Source: Prevotella sp. (GTDB taxonomy: Bacteria; Bacteroidota; Bacteroidia; Bacteroidales; Bacteroidaceae). Taken from it: DNA of 14,286 bases. The notes beneath the pieces were generated by a model. The model saw only the letters and a program-made list of their open reading frames with translations, was not told the DNA's origin and did not search any database. The DNA is taken from NCBI GenBank assembly GCA_021204605.1, contig JAJPZD010000073.1, positions 1 to 14,286 of the forward strand, read 5' to 3'. Below, one piece after another: positions 1 to 5,886 of this stretch. Positions within the stretch are counted from its first letter, which is position 1. Each line of letters begins with the position of its first letter. Both the position numbers and the translations under genes were made by a program.

Positions 1-158
1 TTCCTGCTCCCATAACTAAGACATGAGGCGATAAATGCCGTAACCTCCTTATTCCTGTCTCCTTCCACCTGATGCATAAACCAACTCGGATCTCCATGCA
101 AGAAATCCTTTGTCTCATAATGCTCCGCATATTCCCTGATAAGCTCCTCTGTACTCAT
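1..158 (-). CDS. TIGR02757 (DUF2400) family protein, 5' end only
   Basis: The reverse strand opens with ATG at 158 and stays open to the left edge, giving 52 complete codons with no stop. The peptide starts MSTEELIREYAEH and continues through DFLHGDPSWFMHQ, then ends in a stretch reading TAFIASCLSYGSR. The order 'F-x-x-x-DP ... F-I-A-x-x-L-x-Y-G-x-R' matches what I remember of the N-terminus of the TIGR02757/DUF2400 family, which is conserved in Bacteroidetes and has no assigned biochemical role. Most of the protein lies beyond the window, so length and integrity cannot be judged. The start is chosen because family similarity begins almost at once after it; no strong Shine-Dalgarno sequence is visible, which is normal for Bacteroidetes. 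The gene is divergent from the secreted-protein gene at 436. Confidence 0.7.
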   Translation of the reverse strand, partial: MSTEELIREYAEHYETKDFLHGDPSWFMHQVEGDRNKEVTAFIASCLSYGSR

Positions 159-435
159 TATATATAATGTCTTAATAACTGCCAGTATTACTGCCATCCT
201 CTAAAACTTTCGTAACTCACACGCATTCTCCCTATTCCTCTTTCCTTCTAACATCGTTTTATTCCTTTTATTGCTATAAATATTCCTCTTTTTTTCATTA
301 TTATCATAATATCAGTTAATAAAAAAAAAAAAATGAAGAAATTTGTTTATTTTTCGTAGTCTTACTTTTATAACTTACTTTTGCCACAGAGATTTTAATA
401 ACATAATTATTTACTAACTAAAAACACAAAAAGTT
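159..435. other. Divergent intergenic region
   Basis: This AT-rich gap of 277 bases separates the divergent DUF2400-family gene and the secreted-protein gene. It holds a run of 13 A residues at 321-333 and a recognisable plus-strand promoter at 352-383. I could not find a convincing TAnnTTTG element for the minus-strand gene, and I see no coding region or RNA gene here. Confidence 0.6.
352..383 (+). promoter_or_regulatory. Bacteroidetes-type promoter for the secreted-protein gene
   Basis: A -7 element TACTTTTG lies at 376-383 and matches the Bacteroidetes housekeeping consensus TAnnTTTG exactly. A -33-like TTTC (consensus TTTG) lies at 352-355, with a spacer of exactly 20 bp. Transcription would start near 390, leaving a leader of about 45 nt before the ATG at 436. 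The -7 element is identical to that of the protease gene downstream, with the same spacing. Confidence 0.65.
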
Positions 436-1806
436 ATGAAAAAATTTTTACTCGGTGCATTCGCACTATTTACTGCCGTTGCAGTAAACGCACAAAACTT
501 TGAAGTTGGTCATGCTGATGAACTTAATTTAAGTTCTGATGCTCAGGAATTAACAGAGGAAACAGCAGTTCACACAGGTACAAACGTTGTTTGGTATCTC
601 GGTGTAGGAAAGTGGACAAAAAGTGGGGCTGGTACTACTGTAACTGTTACTGATACTGAAGGTAATTCTGAATCAGTGGGATTCAGCACTGGTGCTACAA
701 GTGATGCAAATCCAACGGTTGATGGAACTAATGTTGATGGTAAAACAACAAGCCTTCCTAATGCAGGTACTTACGTTAAGTTTGAGGTAAAAAAAGACGG
801 TTATCTCTATGTATTAGGCAAATATTCTGTTGCCAAAGTATTTGTCGTTTGGGAAGGTGAACAGCGCATTCCTTACTATTTCGCAGCAGCAGATGAGACT
901 TCGCAAGCAGTTATCTCATTCGATTTGAAAGACTATGCTACTCTTAACGATGATGGAAGCATCGATGATAGTTATGAGATTCTGAAACCAGATCAGTATA
1001 TGACTGTTGGTAATGATGGAAATGATGCCGCTTGCGTGGTTAAGTTCCCTGTTTCTGCAGATAAAACATATACATTCTGTGGTGCCGGAACTAAGGCATC
1101 TATCTCTGCATATTGCTTCGCTGAATCTGAAAATGAAATCACTATCACTTACGGTGATTATACTCTTATTTCCCCTGATTCAACAAGTGGAGAGGACAAT
1201 AATGAGGATGGCAACAAAGACGATAACAGTGGAAGCAATGAAGAAGGTGGAACAACAGATAATAATAGTTCCGCTACTTACGAGTGCTATTTCGACACTA
1301 AATCTAGTCAGGCAGGTAACAACAACAGTATATTCACATGTACTCAAGGAAGTAGCAGCAGCTATTCAGAGGGCTCTCTTACTTACGAAGGAAATGAATA
1401 TACTCATTATTTCAAATTGGAGACAGGTTCTACAATTGAAATCGCAGTACCAAATGATAATATGACACTGACTATAGTATTTGGGGCTGATGCGAATAAT
1501 CACAATGTATATGTAGATGAACAAGATAATGATCATAATCTTGTAGGAGAAGCTGTGGGTGACGACACTGATAATCCGGACTACTATGTTGCGACCTACA
1601 CATTCGCAAGCGCAGGCACTCATACCCTGTACACACACCAGTCATCACGTGTATATTACATGAAACTTGTGGGTACCACCGGTATCAACGGTGTTTCATT
1701 GCAGGCTACAGGCAACAACATTTATTACAACCTGAATGGTCAGCGCGTAAGCAACCCGGCTAAGGGTGTTTACATCCTCAATGGAAAGAAGGTTTTAGTT
1801 AAATAA
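436..1806 (+). CDS. Secreted two-module beta-rich protein with T9SS-like C-terminal tail
   Basis: This 456-residue protein starts with a clear Sec signal peptide (MKKFLLGAFALFTAVAVNA, likely cleaved after A19). A first beta-rich module covers about residues 45-245 and includes the segment YVKFEVKKDGYLYVLGKYS. A flexible Asp/Asn/Ser/Gly/Glu-rich linker (about 249-280) leads to a second module (about 283-415) reading roughly SIFTCTQGSSSSYSEGSLTY, then an I-E-I-A-V-P strand, MTLTIVFG, and A-G-T-H-T-L-Y. From memory this second pattern resembles the non-catalytic module on the C-terminus of Bacteroidetes pectate lyases, which suggests carbohydrate binding. I see no catalytic domain. The last 28 residues (LNGQRVSNPAKGVY, then ILNGKKVLVK) match the tail style of the protease downstream and of many Prevotella secreted proteins, consistent with type IX export. 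It is a monocistronic gene with its own promoter and terminator. The exact function is unknown. Confidence 0.85.
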   Translation: MKKFLLGAFALFTAVAVNAQNFEVGHADELNLSSDAQELTEETAVHTGTNVVWYLGVGKWTKSGAGTTVTVTDTEGNSESVGFSTGATSDANPTVDGTNVDGKTTSLPNAGTYVKFEVKKDGYLYVLGKYSVAKVFVVWEGEQRIPYYFAAADETSQAVISFDLKDYATLNDDGSIDDSYEILKPDQYMTVGNDGNDAACVVKFPVSADKTYTFCGAGTKASISAYCFAESENEITITYGDYTLISPDSTSGEDNNEDGNKDDNSGSNEEGGTTDNNSSATYECYFDTKSSQAGNNNSIFTCTQGSSSSYSEGSLTYEGNEYTHYFKLETGSTIEIAVPNDNMTLTIVFGADANNHNVYVDEQDNDHNLVGEAVGDDTDNPDYYVATYTFASAGTHTLYTHQSSRVYYMKLVGTTGINGVSLQATGNNIYYNLNGQRVSNPAKGVYILNGKKVLVK

Positions 1807-1825
1807 ATTTATTAAGCAATTAAGG

Positions 1826-1860
1826 AATGAGGGGAGGCCGTGAGGTTTCCCCTTATTTTT
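1826..1860 (+). terminator. Rho-independent terminator after the secreted-protein gene
   Basis: A 14-bp stem (1826-1839 with 1844-1857, including three G-U pairs) closes on a GTGA tetraloop (1840-1843, GNRA class). The core pairs GGGGA with TCCCC. A T-rich run to 1860 follows directly. It begins 19 bases after the stop codon. Confidence 0.8.
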
Positions 1861-1894
1861 CTTACCCACATTGTTTTTTTATTATTTATCTTAA

Positions 1895-1926
1895 TTTGCA
1901 AAATTGAAAATATTGCACTACTTTTG
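1895..1926 (+). promoter_or_regulatory. Bacteroidetes-type promoter for the M6 protease gene
   Basis: TTTG at 1895-1898, a 20-bp spacer, and TACTTTTG at 1919-1926 match the Bacteroidetes consensus at every defined position. Transcription would start near 1932, giving a leader of about 20 nt before the ATG at 1953. Together with the terminator at 1826-1860 this makes the protease gene an independent transcription unit. Confidence 0.8.
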
Positions 1927-1952
1927 CAAAATACATAATAAGAAGAACAACA

Positions 1953-4073
1953 ATGAGAAAACTATTTTTGACCTTTTCACTTGCCTTTTTCACCTTCGTG
2001 GCTTTCGCAATTCCCGCTATGAGAGGCATCTGGAAAACAGTAACCCTTGCCGACGGCAAGCAAATACAAGTGCAACTTCATGGTGATGAATTTCTTAGCT
2101 ACTGGCAAACCGCCGACGGCGCTAAATACATCATTAACCCACAAACAGGCATCTTCGAACCAGCCGACCTCGAGCATCTACAAGCCGACGCCGAGCAATT
2201 CCGCTCCATCGTCAACGAAGACAGGGCTCTCCGCGCTCCCGCTAAAAGGACGAACATCGGAGACGAATCCTCAAGCTACACCGGTGAGAAAAAGGGTATC
2301 ATCATACTCGTTCAGTTTCCTGACCTGCAGTTCCAAAGCTCCAACAACCAGGAACTGTACAACCGCATTGCCAATGAGGAGAACTTCACTTACCAAAATT
2401 TCGTCGGCTCAGTAAGAGACTATTTCGAAGCTCAGAGCTACGGGCGGTTCATCCTCGACTTCGATGTCGTCGGTCCTGTTACCGTCTCTCACAACTATGC
2501 TTACTATGGTGCTCATAATGGCTCTGCCAGCGACAACTATCAACATATCGGCGAAATGGTTGTCGAGGCTTGTCAGGCCGTTGACGACCAGGTCAACTTC
2601 GCCGACTACGACTGGGACGAACAAGGCGATGTGGAACAGGTGTTCATCCTCTATGCAGGGCAAGGGGAGGCCTCCGGTGGTGATGTCAACACTATTTGGC
2701 CTCACGAATACCGTATCGGCGCTACAAGCAGCTACGGCAGCACAATTACTCTCGATGGCGTAACTATCAATACTTACGCTTGCAGCAACGAGCTCAATGC
2801 TGCTAAGTCTATCGACGGTATCGGCGCCTTCTGCCACGAGTTCTCTCACTGTCTCGGCCTCCCTGATATGTACGATACCAACAACCCCACCGATGGCAAC
2901 TATGGTATGGGCTACTGGGATATCCTCGACAGTGGCAGCTACAACGGCAACAGTTTCGTCCCTGCCGGCTACACAAGCTACGAACGTATGTTCTGCAACT
3001 GGCTCACTCCCATAGCCCTCGAATCCGACCAGCAGATATCAAATATGAAATCTCTCACAGACAGCGGTGAGGCTTACATTATTTATAATGATAACCACAA
3101 ACAGGAGTATTACCTACTCGAAAACCGTACCAAAACGCGCTGGGACGCATCCATCAACGGCTCCGGACTACTCGTACTACACGTTGACTTCAACTCCAAC
3201 ATCTGGGCTAACAACCAAGTCAACTCCAGCACATATATGGTTCAGCATTGCACAATCATACCGGCTAACAACAACCTCTCCACTTCCACCGAAGTGGGAC
3301 ATCCTTATCCTTATTTGAACAACAATAGCCTCACTAACTCTACAACACCTGCAACAACGCTCAACAATAGGAATACCGACGGCACTTACTATATGAACAA
3401 GGCGCTCTCCAATATCTCACAAAACAGCGACGGCACCGTCTCGTTCTATTTCGAAAACAACAACCAGAACACAAGCGACTTCGACGCACCTTCTGAATAT
3501 TTCTTCTATGAGTCATTCGACAAATGCGACGGGCTCGGCGGCAATGATGGCATCTTCACTGGCTCCACTGTCGGTTCGGGTTCTTTCACCACCGACAACG
3601 ATGGCTGGTATTCCCTCTCAAAACATGGTGCAAACCAGTGTGCCTTGTTCGGTTCTTCCAATACTACTGGCACTGCAAGATTGCCGGAAGTCACAACAAC
3701 AGCCGACTGCTACCTTCTCTTCAAGGCGGCTCCCTACACCGGCGACGGAACAGACCTCTCTCTTGAAGTGTATAGCGGTGATGTAACCCTTTCCAAGACA
3801 TCCTTCGTAATGACAGAAGGCTCATGGACGGCATTCACAGCACAGGTAATCGGTGCGGGCACGTTTAAGCTCCAATTAAAACCTACCAAGCGGTTCTTCC
3901 TCGACGAGGTATATCTCACATACGATGTCTCTGGTATCAACAGCATCACCACAGACATCTCTCCTATCACCGACGGCAGAATCTTCAGCCTCGATGGACG
4001 ATACCTCGGCACAGACCTAAACTCACTGCCAAAAGGCATCTACATAATGAACGGAAAGAAATTCCTGAAATAA
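1953..4073 (+). CDS. Secreted M6-family zinc metalloprotease with T9SS-like C-terminal tail
   Basis: This 706-residue protein has a signal peptide (cleavage likely after A19, in VAFA-IP), a propeptide-like region to about residue 110, and an M6 (immune inhibitor A-type) peptidase domain. Visible M6 marks are GIIILVQFPD (about 114), GSVRDYFEAQSYGRF (about 151), and the zinc site HEFSHCLGLPD at 295-305, with H295, E296, H299 and D305 as ligand or catalytic candidates. The Met-turn region reads GYWDILDSGSY, with Leu325 where Met is usual, followed by SYERMFCNWLTP. Residues about 515-660 form a beta jelly-roll-like module starting YFFYESFD. The C-terminus ends in LPKGIYIMNGKKFLK, like the tail of the upstream secreted protein. 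It likely degrades extracellular protein after export by type IX secretion; the substrate is unknown. The start is supported by the signal peptide and the promoter just upstream. Confidence 0.9.
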   Translation: MRKLFLTFSLAFFTFVAFAIPAMRGIWKTVTLADGKQIQVQLHGDEFLSYWQTADGAKYIINPQTGIFEPADLEHLQADAEQFRSIVNEDRALRAPAKRTNIGDESSSYTGEKKGIIILVQFPDLQFQSSNNQELYNRIANEENFTYQNFVGSVRDYFEAQSYGRFILDFDVVGPVTVSHNYAYYGAHNGSASDNYQHIGEMVVEACQAVDDQVNFADYDWDEQGDVEQVFILYAGQGEASGGDVNTIWPHEYRIGATSSYGSTITLDGVTINTYACSNELNAAKSIDGIGAFCHEFSHCLGLPDMYDTNNPTDGNYGMGYWDILDSGSYNGNSFVPAGYTSYERMFCNWLTPIALESDQQISNMKSLTDSGEAYIIYNDNHKQEYYLLENRTKTRWDASINGSGLLVLHVDFNSNIWANNQVNSSTYMVQHCTIIPANNNLSTSTEVGHPYPYLNNNSLTNSTTPATTLNNRNTDGTYYMNKALSNISQNSDGTVSFYFENNNQNTSDFDAPSEYFFYESFDKCDGLGGNDGIFTGSTVGSGSFTTDNDGWYSLSKHGANQCALFGSSNTTGTARLPEVTTTADCYLLFKAAPYTGDGTDLSLEVYSGDVTLSKTSFVMTEGSWTAFTAQVIGAGTFKLQLKPTKRFFLDEVYLTYDVSGINSITTDISPITDGRIFSLDGRYLGTDLNSLPKGIYIMNGKKFLK

Positions 4074-4092
4074 TATCCCATAATCCTGAAAT

Positions 4093-4140
4093 AATAAGAA
4101 ATGACGCATATACTCATTTGTATATGCGTCATTTCTTATT
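4093..4140 (+). terminator. Long perfect hairpin terminator of the protease gene
   Basis: The arms 4093-4113 and 4120-4140 are a perfect 21-bp inverted repeat around a 6-nt loop (TCATTT). The left arm begins AATAAGAAATGACG and the right arm ends CGTCATTTCTTATT. It starts 19 bases after the protease stop codon. The descending arm is T-rich but no long pure T run follows. Because the arms are symmetrical, it could also serve transcripts arriving from the convergent ATPase gene. Confidence 0.75.
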
Positions 4141-4298
4141 CTTCCCATTTTCGCCACCTAATTTACAAATCGACACTACAAGATAGAATTTTTGGCCGAT
4201 TTTGGCAGACGCAAGCAGATTTTTACTCTACATTGGATAAACGTGGGTTAATGAGAATTTCCATGAAATCATCTCATCAAAATTTCAACCAATCTTGC

Positions 4299-4351
4299 AA
4301 GCCCCCTAATGGGGGAGTTGGAGGGGGCTTTCCCTAATGGGGGAGTTAGAG
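4299..4351. repeat. GC-rich intergenic repeat, two tandem units
   Basis: Two 20-bp units (4304-4323 and 4332-4351) share CCCTAATGGGGGAGTT-[GA]-GAG with one mismatch and a 28-bp period. The first unit lies inside an inverted repeat, AAGCCCCCT at 4299-4307 with AGGGGGCTT at 4322-4330. CCCCC-TAAT-GGGGG (4302-4315) offers a competing small hairpin. A later GGGGCTTTTT at 4369-4378 could pair with the AAGCCCC start. The block lies 30 bases past the ATPase stop codon, so it may contribute to ending that transcript, though no T run follows on that strand. A related copy lies at 5838-5878. Confidence 0.65.
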
Positions 4352-4380
4352 AGGGCCGGAGATTTATAGGGGCTTTTTCT

Positions 4381-5640
4381 TCACCAATCTATACTCTTTT
4401 CATTCATCAGAAAATCCAAAATCCCAATCCTAAGAATCCCGTCATCATCATGCCATGGTATCACATAATCGTGCTCTATGATGATTTTCTTGAAAGAATC
4501 TCTGATGTTGACAAGTGATCCCTTCTCCTGCTCCACCTTTTCCGGCGTCGCAATTCCGTATGCCGACTGGATGTAATACCTGCTGCTTCCCATGTTCGCT
4601 ACAAAATCCACTTCCAATTGCTTTCTCACCACTTTCCCATTTCCGTCATTTCGTGATACATTCACCACACCCACATCAACAGAAAATCCCCTCCTCAACA
4701 ACTCGTTATAGACAATATTCTCCATAATGTGGTTTTCCTCCAACTGTCTGAAATTCAACAGCGCATTCCGTAATCCCACATCAACAAAAAAATATTTCAT
4801 CGGCGTGCTGATATATTTCCGCCCTTTCACGTCATAGCGCAATGCCTTGCTCACCAAGAACGAATCCTCAAGATAATCAAGATATTTGCTTATAGTTGAC
4901 TGTGATACTGTCAGATTTCTTTCCGACTTGAACGTGTCGCTTATCCTCTTAGGATTTGTCAACGCACCAATAGACGATGAAAGCACGTTGGTCAACACGT
5001 CAATCTCATCATGGCAACGCAGACTGTAACGGTTTATTATGTCTGTCTTGTAAACCTTGTTGAACAACCCCTTCAGATAGTCCTCCTTGTCCAGTGGAGT
5101 ATCATAACTCAAGCTCTGCGGCATGCCGCCATAGCGGCAGTATTTCGTCAATGCCTCCCTCTTGTCGCCACCATCTATTGAATAAAACTCGGCAAAACTG
5201 AACGGATATACACGAATCTCATCGCCCCTTCCCCTGAACTCTGTTATTATGTCTGATGAGAGAAACCTTGAGTTGCTGCCCGTAACATATACATCGGCAT
5301 TGCGGATATGCATAAAACCATTCAGCGCCCCCTCAAAACCCTCCACCATCTGTATCTCGTCAAGCAGGACGTAATAATATTCCCCCTCGTCCTTTATCCT
5401 TTCGGTAACATACTGATACAGCTTTTGGCGGTCGTGATACTCCTCATTCTTGAAATCGTCCAACTGCAACGCTATGATATGATCCTCCGCAATACCATCC
5501 TCCAACAGAAAACGCCTGAACAGGTTGAACAGTAGATACGACTTACCACAACGCCTTACTCCCGTGATTATCTTCACCATACCGTTGTGCCGCCTCGACT
5601 TCAACCGTTCTATATATTCCGCCCTGCTGACCTCAAACAT
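4381..5640 (-). CDS. ATP-binding protein of the AAA / DUF4143 type
   Basis: This 419-residue cytosolic protein has a P-loop ATPase domain with Walker A GVRRCGKS (27-34), Walker B YVLLDE (90-95), and a sensor-like TGSNS (120-124). A helix-turn-helix-like segment lies at about 225-262 (TVSQSTISKYLDYLEDSFLV). The C-terminal DUF4143 region carries a weak PD-(D/E)XK nuclease-like pattern: E in NELLRRG (about 312), EVDF (about 343) and IQSAY (about 356). DUF4143 is placed in the PD-(D/E)XK superfamily, but the usual final motif of active nucleases is degenerate here, so nuclease activity is doubtful. The protein is full length for the family. Such genes are numerous in Bacteroidetes and their role is unknown. 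It is convergent with the protease gene and downstream of sprA on the same strand, but has its own promoter, which lies inside a 15-bp palindrome. Confidence 0.9.
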   Translation of the reverse strand: MFEVSRAEYIERLKSRRHNGMVKIITGVRRCGKSYLLFNLFRRFLLEDGIAEDHIIALQLDDFKNEEYHDRQKLYQYVTERIKDEGEYYYVLLDEIQMVEGFEGALNGFMHIRNADVYVTGSNSRFLSSDIITEFRGRGDEIRVYPFSFAEFYSIDGGDKREALTKYCRYGGMPQSLSYDTPLDKEDYLKGLFNKVYKTDIINRYSLRCHDEIDVLTNVLSSSIGALTNPKRISDTFKSERNLTVSQSTISKYLDYLEDSFLVSKALRYDVKGRKYISTPMKYFFVDVGLRNALLNFRQLEENHIMENIVYNELLRRGFSVDVGVVNVSRNDGNGKVVRKQLEVDFVANMGSSRYYIQSAYGIATPEKVEQEKGSLVNIRDSFKKIIIEHDYVIPWHDDDGILRIGILDFLMNEKSIDW

Positions 5641-5647
5641 ATTCCAC

Positions 5648-5687
5648 TATTTAATATTTTTGCAAATATACACAAAAATATTAAATA
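5648..5687. promoter_or_regulatory. Perfect 15-bp inverted repeat around the ATPase promoter -7 element (operator-like)
   Basis: Left arm TATTTAATATTTTTG (5648-5662) and right arm CAAAAATATTAAATA (5673-5687) are perfect reverse complements separated by 10 bp. The -7 element TATATTTG of the minus-strand promoter occupies 5663-5670, wholly within that spacer. The left arm ends 8 bases before the ATG at 5640. This placement is what an operator for a dimeric repressor would look like. A cruciform or chance AT-rich palindrome is possible. Confidence 0.6.
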
Positions 5688-5694
5688 TCCCAAG
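5663..5694 (-). promoter_or_regulatory. Bacteroidetes-type promoter for the ATPase gene
   Basis: Read on the minus strand, CTTG (5694-5691, one mismatch to TTTG) is followed by a 20-bp spacer and TATATTTG (5670-5663, exact TAnnTTTG). Transcription would start near 5656, about 15 bases before the start codon. The spacing equals that of the two plus-strand promoters. Confidence 0.65.
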
Positions 5695-5703
5695 CAGATT
5701 GTT

Positions 5704-5774
5704 TTTTTAATTTGGATACATTCAACATCAACAGCAATAAATTTTCATTCTCCATTTTTAATTTGAAAACATTC
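5704..5774. repeat. Pair of 20-bp direct repeats upstream of the ATPase gene
   Basis: TTTTTAATTTGGATACATTC (5704-5723) and TTTTTAATTTGAAAACATTC (5755-5774) differ at two positions and start 51 bp apart, close to five DNA turns. They lie just upstream of the ATPase promoter. They may be regulator sites or only AT-rich coincidence. Confidence 0.4.
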
Positions 5775-5837
5775 GGCTTGCCGCAACGAATTCATAAATC
5801 TTCACTTTTTCCCCCCCCTTTAACCCACCAGGCAGTT

Positions 5838-5878
5838 CCCTCCCTATGGGGGTAAGGAGGGGCTGGAGGGTTAGGGAG
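5838..5878. repeat. GC-rich intergenic repeat copy downstream of sprA
   Basis: CCCTATGGGGGTAAGGAGGGG (starting 5842) aligns with the CCCTAATGGGGGAGTTGGAG units at 4304-4351 after one small gap. Inverted pairs CTCCCTA (5840-5846) with TAGGGAG (5872-5878), or CCCTCC (5838-5843) with GGAGGG (5865-5870), can form alternative hairpins. It lies 9 bases past the sprA stop codon and may act as the sprA terminator, though no T run follows on the minus strand. Confidence 0.5.
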
Positions 5879-5886
5879 AGTCGTGG

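Larger units (their letters stand above)
4074..4380. other. Convergent intergenic region between protease and ATPase genes
   Basis: This gap of 307 bases holds a long terminator hairpin (4093-4140) and a GC-rich repeat block (4299-4351). Between them, 4141-4298 is AT-rich with no recognisable gene. A small imperfect hairpin pairs ATGAGA at 4251-4256 with TCTCAT at 4272-4277, and ATTT with AAAT inside it. Short open frames here do not look coding. Confidence 0.6.
5641..5886. other. Intergenic region between ATPase and sprA
   Basis: This gap of 246 bases contains the ATPase promoter and its palindrome (5648-5694), two near-identical 20-bp direct repeats (5704-5723 and 5755-5774, two mismatches), a run of eight C residues (5811-5818) after a T run, and a GC-rich repeat copy (5838-5878) just past the sprA stop codon. 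No coding region is apparent. Confidence 0.6.

Noticed and set aside
2409..2849. Minus-strand open frame of 146 codons within the protease gene
   Set aside because: It lies opposite the conserved M6 catalytic domain, has no signal peptide or domain, and no promoter.
4304..4351. Possible CRISPR array
   Set aside because: Only two 20-bp units with an 8-bp gap and no spacer-sized unique sequence; no cas genes nearby.
4101..4518. Small plus-strand open frames between the protease and ATPase genes
   Set aside because: They start within the terminator hairpin or the GC-rich repeat and run into the ATPase gene on the other strand. The peptides are low complexity and match nothing I know.
4299..5878. 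ATPase gene flanked by repeats as a transposon
   Set aside because: The flanking copies are direct, imperfect and GC-rich, there is no transposase and no target-site duplication was found. Kept only as an observation about a repeat family.
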